Assembly (NCBI GenBank): GCA_040261275.1
Contig: JBDQOI010000012.1
Span: 1 to 64,000 of the forward strand
Direction: 5' to 3'
DNA length: 64,000 nt
Source of the DNA: UBA8752 sp040261275
GTDB lineage: Bacteria > Bacteroidota > Bacteroidia > Flavobacteriales_D > Sanyastnellaceae
Position 1 is the first letter of the stretch. Each line of letters begins with the position of its first letter. Under the pieces are notes generated by a model, which worked only from the letters and a program-made list of their open reading frames with translations, was not told the origin of the DNA and ran no database searches. This document shows, one piece after another, positions 8,247-18,456 of this stretch. A program made the translations under genes and the position numbers.

Positions 8247-8876
8247 TTAGGCTTCAGGCTTGCGAACGATGACAGTGGCACCCTTGTGTCCGGGCACAGC
8301 GCCCTTGACCACGATCAATCCTTCATCGGACATCACTTTGAGTACCTGCAAATTTTCAATGGTCACTTGACCGTTGCCCATCTGACCGGCCATGCGCATG
8401 CCCTTGTAGACACGTGCTGGCGTCGATGCCGCACCGATGGAACCGGGGGCGCGCATGCGGTTGTGCTGACCGTGCGTGGCCTGCCCAACACCACCAAAAC
8501 CGTGGCGGCGTACCACACCTTGGAAGCCTCGGCCCTTACTGGTACCGACGACCGACACGAACTCGCCTTCAGCGAAAACGTCTTCGATCTTGACCTCGTC
8601 ACCCGCCTTGTATTCGGCGGCATATCCGGCGAACTCGGCCAAGTGCTGCTTGGCGTTGACACCCGACTTCTTGAAGTGTCCGGCCATGGCCTTGCTGGTC
8701 CGGCTCTCCTTGCGGTCACCAAAACCCACCTGGACGGCGTCGTAGCCATCCTTCTCCGCGGTCTTGACCTGGGTTACCACGCAGGGACCCACCTCGAGCA
8801 CCGTGCAGGGGAGGTTCTTGCCCTCCTCGCTGTACATGCTGGTCATACCGACCTTTTTTCCAATCAATCCAGGCAT
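8247..8876 (-). CDS. rplC: 50S ribosomal protein L3
   Basis: L3, 209 residues, an early assembly protein reaching towards the peptidyl-transferase centre. MPGLIGKKVGMTSMYSEEGK, GTSKGRGFQGVVRRHGFGG and GMRMAGQMGNGQVTIENL are characteristic, including the Gln region methylated in many bacteria. It follows rpsJ by 5 nt. Confidence 0.98.
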   Translation of the reverse strand: MPGLIGKKVGMTSMYSEEGKNLPCTVLEVGPCVVTQVKTAEKDGYDAVQVGFGDRKESRTSKAMAGHFKKSGVNAKQHLAEFAGYAAEYKAGDEVKIEDVFAEGEFVSVVGTSKGRGFQGVVRRHGFGGVGQATHGQHNRMRAPGSIGAASTPARVYKGMRMAGQMGNGQVTIENLQVLKVMSDEGLIVVKGAVPGHKGATVIVRKPEA

Positions 8877-8881
8877 GTCCG

Positions 8882-9187
8882 TCAGACTTTGATTTCAACT
8901 TCAACACCGCTGGGGAGTTCGAGGCGCATGAGCGCATCGACTGTAGCGGAGGAATTGCTGTAGATGTCCAGCAATCGCTTGTATGCGCTGAGCTCGAACT
9001 GCTCACGCGACTTCTTGTTCACGTGAGGCGAACGCAGCACCGTGTAGATGCGCTGGTGGGTCGGCAGTGGAATCGGTCCACTGACAACGGCGCCCGTCGA
9101 CTTGACCGTCTTCACGATCTTCTCGGCAGACTTGTCGACCAGGTTGTGGTCGTAGCTCTTGAGCTTGATGCGGATTTTCTGGGCCAT
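8882..9187 (-). CDS. rpsJ: 30S ribosomal protein S10
   Basis: S10 (NusE), 101 residues, works in the 30S head and in transcription antitermination. It begins MAQKIRIKLKSYDHNLVDKS and contains GPIPLPTHQRIYTVLRSPHV and the terminal DALMRLELPSGVEVEIKV. It follows fusA directly (11 nt). There is no tuf gene between them, unlike in Proteobacteria and Firmicutes. Confidence 0.98.
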   Translation of the reverse strand: MAQKIRIKLKSYDHNLVDKSAEKIVKTVKSTGAVVSGPIPLPTHQRIYTVLRSPHVNKKSREQFELSAYKRLLDIYSNSSATVDALMRLELPSGVEVEIKV

Positions 9188-9198
9188 CTCTTCTTCTA

Positions 9199-11301
<2,103 letters not shown>

Positions 11302-11334
11302 GGTTTCGGAGGTGGTGTGGTGGGTGTGTCTTGA

Positions 11335-11802
11335 TTAGAAGCGGAAGTGGGAGAAAGCCTTGTTGGCTTCTGCCATCCGGTGGGTGTCTTCCTTCTTTTT
11401 GAAGGTGGCGCCTTCGCCTTTGTTCGCTGCGATGATTTCAGCGGCCAAGCGGTCCGCCATCGTCTTTTCGTTGCGGAGGCGGGCGTAGCTGATGATCCAC
11501 TTCACCGCCATGCTGCGCTTGCGGCTATCGCGAATGGGCTGCGGAATCTGGAAGGTGGCTCCACCGACACGGCGGCTTCGAACCTCCACATTGGGGGTCA
11601 CGGCGTCCACGGCTTGCTTCCATTGCTCCAGGCCATCCTCTCCTGTCCGTTCGGTCACCTTGTCGATGGCGGTATAGAAGATGTCGAATGCAGTGCTCTT
11701 CTTGCCCTGCAACATGAGGTTGTTCACGAAGTACGTGACGTCGGTGTCGTTGAACCTCGGATCCGGAATCAGCGGATGCTTTTTGGCTTGTCTACGGCGC
11801 AT
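11335..11802 (-). CDS. rpsG: 30S ribosomal protein S7
   Basis: S7, 155 residues, nucleates the 30S head. It begins MRRRQAKKHPLIPDPRFNDT, has the family motif EVRSRRVGGATFQIPQPIRD-like (VEVRSRRVGGATFQIP) and ends RMAEANKAFSHFRF. It is separated by 6 nt from rpsL and 33 nt from fusA, as in a str operon. Confidence 0.98.
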   Translation of the reverse strand: MRRRQAKKHPLIPDPRFNDTDVTYFVNNLMLQGKKSTAFDIFYTAIDKVTERTGEDGLEQWKQAVDAVTPNVEVRSRRVGGATFQIPQPIRDSRKRSMAVKWIISYARLRNEKTMADRLAAEIIAANKGEGATFKKKEDTHRMAEANKAFSHFRF

Positions 11803-11808
11803 ATCGGA

Positions 11809-12183
11809 TTACTTCTTGGGGCGCTTGGTTCCGTACTTCGAACGACGCTGGTTGCGGCCTTCCACTCCTGCTGTATCCAATGCACCACGTACAATGTGGT
11901 AGCGGACACCCGGCAGGTCCTTCACACGACCTCCACGCACGAGCACGATACTGTGCTCCTGCAGGTTGTGTCCTTCTCCGCCGATGTAGGCATTGACCTC
12001 ATTACCGTTGGTCAGGCGCACACGTGCCACCTTCCGCATGGCAGAGTTCGGCTTCTTGGGTGTGGTCGTGTACACCCTCACACATACACCCCTGCGCTGG
12101 GGGCACGAGTCGAGTGCAGCGGACTTGGAGGTATACACCTTGTCCGTACGGCCTTTTCGGATCAACTGTTGGATCGTCGGCAT
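11809..12183 (-). CDS. rpsL: 30S ribosomal protein S12
   Basis: S12, 124 residues, at the decoding centre. The motifs TTTPKKPNSAMRKVARV and GGRVKDLPGVRYHIVRGALD are intact. Both lysines whose substitution gives streptomycin resistance (in PKKPNS and in GRVKDLPG) are wild type, and the aspartate of KDLPG that is methylthiolated in many bacteria is present. It is the first gene of the long minus-strand ribosomal operon, with a leader of about 65 nt behind a clear promoter. Confidence 0.98.
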   Translation of the reverse strand: MPTIQQLIRKGRTDKVYTSKSAALDSCPQRRGVCVRVYTTTPKKPNSAMRKVARVRLTNGNEVNAYIGGEGHNLQEHSIVLVRGGRVKDLPGVRYHIVRGALDTAGVEGRNQRRSKYGTKRPKK

Positions 12184-12254
12184 TGCTTGTTAATGGCGTC
12201 GTTTTCAATCATTCAGGGACAAAAAGCCCACTGCCCCATTTTTCAACGGGGGTG

Positions 12255-12284
12255 CAAAACTACGTGAAATGCCGGGAATTCCAA
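12255..12284 (-). promoter_or_regulatory. Promoter of the str-S10-spc operon
   Basis: On the minus strand, TTG (12282-12284) is followed by exactly 19 bases and then TAGTTTTG (12255-12262). This matches the Bacteroidota housekeeping consensus TTTG-N19-TANNTTTG except at the first base of the upstream element. Transcription should begin about 7-8 nt further, leaving a leader of roughly 60-65 nt before rpsL. Confidence 0.8.
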
Positions 12285-12353
12285 CATGTAATTGTGCAGT
12301 TCATTTCACTTATCTGGGTGCACGAGGGGCAATGTGTTGGAAGCCAATCCCGC

Positions 12354-12361
12354 TACCTTTG
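12354..12361 (+). promoter_or_regulatory. Probable -7 element of the uvrD-type helicase gene
   Basis: TACCTTTG fits TANNTTTG and ends four bases before the ATG at 12366, so the transcript would be leaderless or nearly so. The nearest upstream TTG is only 14 bases away, closer than the usual 19, so the -33 element is weak. Confidence 0.5.
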
Positions 12362-12365
12362 GAAA

Positions 12366-14672
12366 ATGCAGATGCTGGAAGGATTGAACGAGGCGCAAAA
12401 GGCGGCCGCCGGGCACGTGGAGGGCCCCATGATGGTGGTCGCGGGAGCGGGTTCTGGCAAGACGCGGGTGCTGACCCACCGCATTGCCCACCTGATTGAC
12501 CAGGGCGTGGACCCCTTCTCCATCCTCTCGCTGACCTTCACCAACAAGGCGGCCCGGGAGATGAAGGTCCGCATCGGCCGAATCGTAGGAGACGCCGAGG
12601 CGCGCAACATATGGATGGGCACCTTCCACTCCGTTTTCGCCCGGATCCTTCGGATAGAGAGCGAGCGGATCAACTTCCCCTCCAACTTCACCATCTACGA
12701 TACACAGGACAGCCGGAGCGTCATCAAGGACGTCATCAAGGGCCTCGGGTTGGACGACAAACTCTACAAGCCCAATTCCATCCACGGCCGCATCTCCGGT
12801 GCCAAAAACAACCTCATTGGCCCGGCGGACTATGCGCAGACCCCGGAGATCGTAGGCGAAGACCAGCAGGCAGGACGACCCCGCATTGCAGAAATCTATG
12901 CCCGTTACGCAGCCCGTCTGCAGCGCTCAGGCGCCATGGACTTCGACGACCTGCTCTTCAAGACCAATGTCCTGCTCCGGGATTTTCCCGATCTGCTCCA
13001 CAAGTACCAGCAGAAGTTCGCCTTCATCCTCGTGGACGAGTACCAGGACACCAACTTCGCCCAGTACATGATCATACGCCAGCTGGGTGCGGCGCGTGAG
13101 AACGTATGTGTGGTGGGCGACGACGCGCAAAGCATCTACAGCTTCCGGGGAGCCAACATCCAGAACATCCTCAACTTCCAACGGGACTACCCCGATTGTG
13201 TGGTGTACAAGCTCGAGCAGAACTACCGCAGCACAAAGAACATCGTGGAAGCGGCGAACACGGTGATCGCCAAGAACCAGGACCAGATCCGCAAGGACGT
13301 CTGGACCGGAAATGACGAAGGGGAGAAAATCGATGTGCACCGCGCACTGAGTGACAATGACGAGGGCAGCTTCGTGGCGGACGCCATACTTACCACCCGA
13401 TCGCGCAGGCAGGCAGAGAACAGCGACTTCGCCATCCTCTACCGCACCAATGCCCAGAGCCGCTCCTTTGAGGAGCAGCTGCGAAAGCGCAATGTGCCCT
13501 ACCGCATTTATGGGGGATTGAGCTTCTATCAGCGCAAGGAGATCAAGGACCTCATCGCCTATTTCCGGCTCGTGGCCAACCCGACGGATGACGAGGGCTT
13601 CAAAAGGGTGGTCAACTATCCGGCCCGCGGAATCGGCAAAACCACGATGGACCGGCTCACGGTGGCGGCCGCCCATCACGAATGCTCCTTGTGGGACGTT
13701 TTGCGCGACCCCATGCGGAAGCCGGTAGACCTGAAAGGTGCAGCTTGGGGCAAGCTTCAGGACTTTGCCAAGATGATCGAGGGATTCGCCACGAAACTCG
13801 AATCCGCCTCTGCCTTCGACATCGGTCACCACATTGCCCAGCACACCGGACTGTTGCGCGAGTTGCACAAGGACAGGACCCCCGAGGGCGTCGCCCGCTA
13901 TGAGAACGTGGAGGAACTGCTCGCGGGGATGAAAGAGTTCTCGGAGCAAGTGGACCCGGCTGCCCCGGATGCGGTCCGGACACTTGGCGACTTCCTGATT
14001 GATGTAGCCCTGCTCACGGACGCCGATCAGGACGACGGTGATGACAACAAGGTGTCGCTCATGACGATTCACGCAGCGAAGGGCCTGGAATACCCTTACG
14101 TTTATATAGTGGGTCTCGAAGAGAATCTATTTCCGAGTCAAATGGCGCTGAATACGCGTGAGGAACTGGAGGAGGAGCGCAGGCTCTTTTACGTGGCGCT
14201 GACCCGGGCCGAGAAGAAGGCCACGCTCAGCTATGCCCTGACCCGCTATCGCTGGGGTCAATTGCAGCAGAATGAACCCTCCCGCTTCATCGAGGAAGTC
14301 GACGAGCAATTCCTCAACCTCCCGGTGGTGGATGCCCGCAGGTCCGAGCCCTTCGACTTTCATTCTGCCCGCTCGTCTTTCTACAAGCCCATGCCTTCCG
14401 CCCGCACAGCAGGTGCGCCTCCCAAACCCGGGATGCGCAAGGTCTCGGATGCCGGGGCCGGAATTGCAGGTGCCGGTGCGCCACCCGCTGCAACCGGCAC
14501 TGCCGTTGGGGGCATCGAAGCCGGGGTGGAAGTGAAGCATGCAAGGTTCGGAAAAGGCAAGGTGTTGAAGCTCGAAGGAGAAGCACCCAATGTCAAAGCC
14601 ACGGTCTTCTTCCCTTCAGCTGGACAGAAACAACTGTTGCTCAAATTCGCCAAGCTCGAGGTCGTTGCATGA
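12366..14672 (+). CDS. uvrD: UvrD/PcrA-type ATP-dependent DNA helicase
   Basis: Superfamily 1A 3'-5' helicase of 768 residues, for nucleotide-excision and mismatch repair or removal of RecA filaments. Visible motifs in order are Walker A (AGAGSGKTRVLTHR, about residue 26), motif II (VDEYQDTN), motif III (VGDDAQSIYSFRGA), motif V (MTIHAAKGLEYPYVY) and motif VI (VALTRAEKKATLSYA). The last ~50 residues form the Tudor-like module typical of PcrA/UvrD (VKHARFGKGKVLKLEG). The start MQMLEGLNEAQKAA is chosen because the frame above it lacks homology and holds the promoter; ATG 12372 is an alternative. The stop overlaps the next gene by 4 nt. Confidence 0.95.
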   Translation: MQMLEGLNEAQKAAAGHVEGPMMVVAGAGSGKTRVLTHRIAHLIDQGVDPFSILSLTFTNKAAREMKVRIGRIVGDAEARNIWMGTFHSVFARILRIESERINFPSNFTIYDTQDSRSVIKDVIKGLGLDDKLYKPNSIHGRISGAKNNLIGPADYAQTPEIVGEDQQAGRPRIAEIYARYAARLQRSGAMDFDDLLFKTNVLLRDFPDLLHKYQQKFAFILVDEYQDTNFAQYMIIRQLGAARENVCVVGDDAQSIYSFRGANIQNILNFQRDYPDCVVYKLEQNYRSTKNIVEAANTVIAKNQDQIRKDVWTGNDEGEKIDVHRALSDNDEGSFVADAILTTRSRRQAENSDFAILYRTNAQSRSFEEQLRKRNVPYRIYGGLSFYQRKEIKDLIAYFRLVANPTDDEGFKRVVNYPARGIGKTTMDRLTVAAAHHECSLWDVLRDPMRKPVDLKGAAWGKLQDFAKMIEGFATKLESASAFDIGHHIAQHTGLLRELHKDRTPEGVARYENVEELLAGMKEFSEQVDPAAPDAVRTLGDFLIDVALLTDADQDDGDDNKVSLMTIHAAKGLEYPYVYIVGLEENLFPSQMALNTREELEEERRLFYVALTRAEKKATLSYALTRYRWGQLQQNEPSRFIEEVDEQFLNLPVVDARRSEPFDFHSARSSFYKPMPSARTAGAPPKPGMRKVSDAGAGIAGAGAPPAATGTAVGGIEAGVEVKHARFGKGKVLKLEGEAPNVKATVFFPSAGQKQLLLKFAKLEVVA

Positions 14673-15340
14673 TGGGCCATTCCTCCTGCCGGGCCATGCT
14701 GGCGCTGACACTGTTGTGGATGTTCCTCGTGGGGTGCGAACGCCGCAGCGAAGGGATGCTCCTTCAGTTGGAGGGACAAGCCTTGACCTTGCCCGCGCGA
14801 GAGGCTCTGGACGGCTTGGACTTCAGCCTCTACGAAAGGGCAGTGGAGGACGGTGCATTGCAAGCCGAGGTCATCATCGCGGAAGCGGAATCCGACGATG
14901 AAGGACGGTTCGCGGTGGAGTTTCCGAGGAAAAGCAGCTACAGCCTGCGATGGACGTCTTCTGCCGAAAGCCATTTTCCGGCTTCTGGCACTTTGGACCC
15001 CGAAGATCTGTACCCCAATGTCCCTTATGAACTGGAGCTGGGAATGTACCCCGTGTGCACCCTCCACGTGAACTTGGCCAGTGTTGCGCCGGAAGACAGC
15101 ACGGACCGAATGCTGTTCAATTTGGGCGAGGAGTTCGACTGTGCCTGCTGCCCCACCGACCCCCTTGTTTTGGAAGGGGTGGGTGCGGATTCCTCTTGGT
15201 CCTGTGTGATGTATGGCGGCCATTGGATGACGTGGGGGGCCGACCTCGAGGTGGCCCTCATCGGACAACCCGAGGGCCTCTTCCTGGATTCCGTTTTCTG
15301 CCCGGCCTTTGGTTCGGCGGCGTTGAACCTGACCTGGTGA
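14669..15340 (+). CDS. Putative lipoprotein of unknown function
   Basis: A 223-residue protein with no family I recognise. The N-terminus has a hydrophobic segment ending in the lipobox LVGC, so it is probably a lipoprotein processed at Cys near residue 24. The mature part is acidic and has a cysteine cluster (DCACCPTDPLVL) and an aromatic C-terminal half, suggesting a beta-rich domain. Its ATG overlaps the helicase stop (ATGA) and its own stop overlaps the next start, so it is translated as part of a three-gene operon. Confidence 0.8.
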   Translation: MMGHSSCRAMLALTLLWMFLVGCERRSEGMLLQLEGQALTLPAREALDGLDFSLYERAVEDGALQAEVIIAEAESDDEGRFAVEFPRKSSYSLRWTSSAESHFPASGTLDPEDLYPNVPYELELGMYPVCTLHVNLASVAPEDSTDRMLFNLGEEFDCACCPTDPLVLEGVGADSSWSCVMYGGHWMTWGADLEVALIGQPEGLFLDSVFCPAFGSAALNLTW

Positions 15341-16023
15341 TGTCCACCCTGTCGGTCACGTCACACCGCATGGAGGTGCCGCGCTCAGCCCGGTATTGGA
15401 TGCTTGAGCCCGAAGGAGTGGCGACCAAGGGAACCTTGTATGTACTGCATGGCTACGGTCAGCTGGCGCAGTATTTCATTCGCAAATTCCAAGCGGTGGC
15501 GGACCATGGTTGGCGCATCGTGGCGCCAGAGGGCGCCCACCGATTCTACTTGGAGGGCTATTCCGGACGCGTGGGAGCCAGTTGGATGACGAAGGAGGAC
15601 CGACTCGCGGACATTGCAGACTATGTGCGGTTCCTCGATTTGCTCCGCAAAGGACGCGAGACCACCGATGGTTCCTTGCCCCACGTGCTCCTCGGTTTTT
15701 CTCAAGGGGTGGCCACCGCATTCCGTTGGATGGCCATGGGAGAAGGTGGACCGGGCTCATGGCATGGAATTGTGGCGCACAGCGGCATCATTCCACCGGA
15801 CCTTCCCCAAGATGAAGGCTTACTCGAAGATGCCCCGGCATTGCATCTCATCGGTGGGCTGGAAGATGCCTTCATCACCTCGCTCGAAGATGGCTTCTCG
15901 ACCTCCGAGCAAGAGTGGCAGCGATGCGGAGGACAACCCCACCAGACCTTGCGGCTCACCTTCAACGGAGGACACGACATTCACGCGGCCTCTGTCATTC
16001 AGGCGCTGGGTCATATCGGCTGA
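15340..16023 (+). CDS. Alpha/beta-hydrolase (predicted esterase, carboxylesterase/phospholipase type)
   Basis: A 227-residue serine hydrolase. The nucleophile elbow GFSQG is present after LPHVLL, an upstream oxyanion segment LYVLHGYGQLAQYF is seen, and the acid and histidine of the triad are probably in GGLEDAFI and GGHDIH near the C-terminus. The length fits small cytoplasmic carboxylesterases; there is no signal peptide. The ATG at 15340 shares a base with the preceding TGA. A longer in-frame reading upstream lies inside the lipoprotein gene and is rejected. The substrate is unknown. Confidence 0.85.
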   Translation: MSTLSVTSHRMEVPRSARYWMLEPEGVATKGTLYVLHGYGQLAQYFIRKFQAVADHGWRIVAPEGAHRFYLEGYSGRVGASWMTKEDRLADIADYVRFLDLLRKGRETTDGSLPHVLLGFSQGVATAFRWMAMGEGGPGSWHGIVAHSGIIPPDLPQDEGLLEDAPALHLIGGLEDAFITSLEDGFSTSEQEWQRCGGQPHQTLRLTFNGGHDIHAASVIQALGHIG

Positions 16024-16037
16024 CCCAAGTATTCGTG

Positions 16038-16045
16038 TAATTTCG
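16038..16045 (+). promoter_or_regulatory. Probable -7 element (TAATTTCG) of the TonB-C lipoprotein gene
   Basis: TAATTTCG lies four bases before the ATG at 16050. The same TANNTTCG/TTGC/TTTG octamer sits immediately upstream of many starts in this window. No clear TTG lies 19 bases upstream. Confidence 0.5.
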
Positions 16046-16049
16046 GGCC

Positions 16050-16478
16050 ATGACTCGATTCACCCGTCCCCTTTTTGGCATGTGGCTGGCCGCATGCTGT
16101 GCCCTTGTGATTTCTTCCTGCGCTAGCGGAGACGCAAAGGCTGACACCGCCCAAGATGACGCCCTGGACACCACCTCCGAAGTGGTTTCCGCTGAGTTTC
16201 CTGGCGGTGCTGCTGCCGTCATGAACTTCATCTCCGGTGCCGTCACTTACCCCGAATCCGCCAAAGCAGATGGTGTGGAAGGAAAGGTATTCGTTGAATT
16301 CACCATCTCAGAAAGCGGTGCCGTGACCAATGCACGTGTGCTGGAATCGCTCCACCCCGCCCTCGACAGTGCAGCTGTTGCCGCGGCCATGGCCATGCCC
16401 GCTTGGGCCCCCGCGACCAAGGAAGGGAAGGCCATCGCGACCACGATTACGCTGCCTATTCTGTTCCGTATGGATTGA
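16050..16478 (+). CDS. Lipoprotein with TonB C-terminal-like domain
   Basis: A 142-residue protein with an N-terminal signal ending in the lipobox ISSC (Cys near residue 25), a short acidic linker and a TonB_C-type domain: AVTYPESAKADGVEGKVFVE, then FTISESGAVTNARVLESLHP and PAWAPATKEGKAI. Because it is a lipoprotein rather than inner-membrane anchored it is unlikely to be the energy-coupling TonB. Such stand-alone TonB_C lipoproteins are common in Bacteroidota and their role is not established. It is followed by a strong terminator, so it is probably monocistronic. Confidence 0.8.
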   Translation: MTRFTRPLFGMWLAACCALVISSCASGDAKADTAQDDALDTTSEVVSAEFPGGAAAVMNFISGAVTYPESAKADGVEGKVFVEFTISESGAVTNARVLESLHPALDSAAVAAAMAMPAWAPATKEGKAIATTITLPILFRMD

Positions 16479-16499
16479 CCCCATTCGGGAATGACATCC

Positions 16500-16536
16500 A
16501 AGGTGGTTCGGGACTTCGCGTCTCGGGCCACCTTTT
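16500..16536 (+). terminator. Rho-independent terminator
   Basis: Inverted repeat of about 16 pairs, counting G-U pairs in RNA: AAGGTGGTTCGGGA, a short loop, then TCTCGGGCCACCTTTT. The U-rich tail comes right after the stem. It closes the TonB-C lipoprotein gene. Confidence 0.75.
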
Positions 16537-16577
16537 CATTTGGGGCGGCGTTAACTTGACACCTGAAACCCGCACCC

Positions 16578-18386
16578 ATGAGATCCGCTGCTGTTCCTTG
16601 TCTGTTGCTCGTCGCCGTTTTCCTGTCAAATCCGGTCGTCCGAGCCCAACACTTTGACTCTCCCCTCTCCCACGGGATTGACCCTCGAGAAGTCGAATAC
16701 TACGAGGCCCATCCGTTCCAAACGGTAGCCACGCGTGGGGAAACCACGCCCCCGGAATTCGAGGGGCTCCGCACCATGGCCGAATGGGAGGAAATCGAAA
16801 TCCTCTGCGTGGGCTGGGAAGGGTACAGCGCGATCCAAAAGCAGATCGTAGTCAACGCCGCCCAAGAGTGTGAGGTCATCGTACTGACCGAGGACCCGGC
16901 CTATGTCGAGGACTACATTACTTCCGCCAACAATGGAGGTGCCGCGGCGACCCTGGACAATATCACGACGATCGAAACCCCGCTCAATACGGTGTGGATT
17001 CGGGATTACGGACCCAATACCGTTTACGGCACAGGGGTGGACGACCGCATCATCGTCGATTGGCTCTACAACCGCCCGAGGCCGGATGACGATGTCTCGC
17101 CGCAGGTCATCGCGGACCACATGGGCATCACCCTGTACGAGACCACAGCGGAGCCCTACGACCTCATGAATACGGGCGGCAATTTCATGAGCGACGGGTT
17201 CGGTATGGGATTCGCTTCCAACCTCATCGTGGATGAGAATTCGGGGGGAGGCACCTGGTGGGGCACGCAGTTCCCGGACCAGAGCGTGGAAGAGATTGAA
17301 GGCATCCTTGCCGACTTCATGGGACTGCACACCTATGTGCGGATGGAAAACCTGCCCTTTGATGGCATCCACCACATCGACATGCACATGAAGCTCCTCG
17401 ATGAGGAGACGATTCTGATGGCGGAATATCCCGAAGGCATAGCGGATGGGCCCCAGATTGAAGCCAACCTCGAATACGTTCTCTCCAACCACAACAGCAA
17501 GTGGGGCACCCCCTTCGAGGTGTTGCGCATCCCATCGCCACCCGAGCCCGGCTGGGGGGGCGGCTTCCCGGATGAAGGGGGAGACTACATGACCTATACC
17601 AATTCGGTGTTCGTCAACAACACCATTCTCGTCCCCACCTATTATGAAGAGTACGATGCCATTGCATTGGGCATCTATGAAGAGGCCATGCCCGGCTACA
17701 ATGTCGTGGGCATCGACTGCAATCAAATCATCTCCGCCAGCGGTGCCATCCATTGCATCACCCACAGTGTGGGCGTCGAGGACCCGCTGCTCATCAGCCA
17801 TCAGCCGCTCGATGACACGGAAGACACCGCCAATCCTTATCCGGTGGAGGCATTGGTTCAACACCGTTCCGGCATCGAATCCGCCCGCCTGTTCTGGCGT
17901 TTGGAAGGCCAGTCCGAGTACAATGAGGTGGCCATGACCGAGGGCATGGAGGACATGTGGTCCGCCGGCATCCCGGCGCAGCCCGAAAACACGGTGGTTC
18001 AGTACTACGTAGAGGGCACCTCCGTCAGCGGAAAGGTGCAGGACCGCCCCATGCCCGCGCCGGAGGGATACTGGCAGTTCCGGGTAGGGGAGATTGTGGT
18101 GAATGGTCTCGATGTGCTCCCTGCCTTCGCAGGATTCCAGCCCGCCTTTCCCAACCCCGCTTCTGCCATTACCTGCATTCCTGTAGCGTTGAGCCGAGCC
18201 GCCGAAGGCCGCATTGTCCTGCGCGATGCCGTGGGCCGCGAAGTCGCCATTTTGTTCGAAGGGCAAGTTCCCGCAGGCATCAGCAAACACTTCGTGGATG
18301 CCGCTCGCCTGGTCGCCGGAGCCCATGTCATCACCCTCGAATTGGAGGGGCAAGGCGTTTGGTCCCAGCGCCTGATGGTACGGTAA
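16578..18386 (+). CDS. Secreted agmatine/peptidylarginine deiminase-like protein with T9SS sorting domain
   Basis: A 602-residue secreted member of the PAD_porph/agmatine deiminase superfamily. The order is a signal peptide (about residues 1-24, ending VVRA), the guanidino-deiminase fold (TVWIRDYGPN, MNTGGNFMSDG, the HHIDMHMK catalytic His/Asp near 265-267, TYTNSVFVNN, nucleophile Cys near 393 in GAIHCITH), an Ig-like domain (about 420-510), and a C-terminal type IX sorting domain (FPNPAS near 530 to WSQRLMVR). This signal-PAD-Ig-CTD layout resembles Porphyromonas gingivalis PPAD more than cytosolic agmatine deiminases. Whether it acts on agmatine or on protein arginines cannot be told from sequence alone. 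It is framed by terminators. Confidence 0.88.
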   Translation: MRSAAVPCLLLVAVFLSNPVVRAQHFDSPLSHGIDPREVEYYEAHPFQTVATRGETTPPEFEGLRTMAEWEEIEILCVGWEGYSAIQKQIVVNAAQECEVIVLTEDPAYVEDYITSANNGGAAATLDNITTIETPLNTVWIRDYGPNTVYGTGVDDRIIVDWLYNRPRPDDDVSPQVIADHMGITLYETTAEPYDLMNTGGNFMSDGFGMGFASNLIVDENSGGGTWWGTQFPDQSVEEIEGILADFMGLHTYVRMENLPFDGIHHIDMHMKLLDEETILMAEYPEGIADGPQIEANLEYVLSNHNSKWGTPFEVLRIPSPPEPGWGGGFPDEGGDYMTYTNSVFVNNTILVPTYYEEYDAIALGIYEEAMPGYNVVGIDCNQIISASGAIHCITHSVGVEDPLLISHQPLDDTEDTANPYPVEALVQHRSGIESARLFWRLEGQSEYNEVAMTEGMEDMWSAGIPAQPENTVVQYYVEGTSVSGKVQDRPMPAPEGYWQFRVGEIVVNGLDVLPAFAGFQPAFPNPASAITCIPVALSRAAEGRIVLRDAVGREVAILFEGQVPAGISKHFVDAARLVAGAHVITLELEGQGVWSQRLMVR

Positions 18387-18403
18387 CCCGCATCGCGGGT
18401 GTG

Positions 18404-18444
18404 CCATGAAAAAAGGCGGCCTTTTCGGGCCGCCTTTTTCATGG
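18404..18444. terminator. Bidirectional terminator
   Basis: A long palindrome between two convergent genes: an A-rich arm and GGCGGCC, loop TTTTCG, then GGCCGCC and a T-rich arm. The stem is about 17 pairs with A/T runs on both sides, so it can stop transcription from either strand. Confidence 0.88.
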
Positions 18445-18456
18445 TTATCGTTCCAC

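Noticed and set aside
6870..8963. Very long open frame on the plus strand opposite L2, L23, L4 and L3
   Set aside because: It is the antisense shadow of GC-rich, highly conserved ribosomal genes on the minus strand, has no recognisable protein motif and no start signal.
9188..9198. A tuf gene expected between fusA and rpsJ
   Set aside because: Only 11 nt separate the two genes; absence of tuf here is the usual arrangement in Bacteroidota and not a deletion in this genome.
12927..14072. Long minus-strand frame inside the helicase gene
   Set aside because: The helicase motifs on the plus strand are complete; the antisense frame is a codon-bias artefact.
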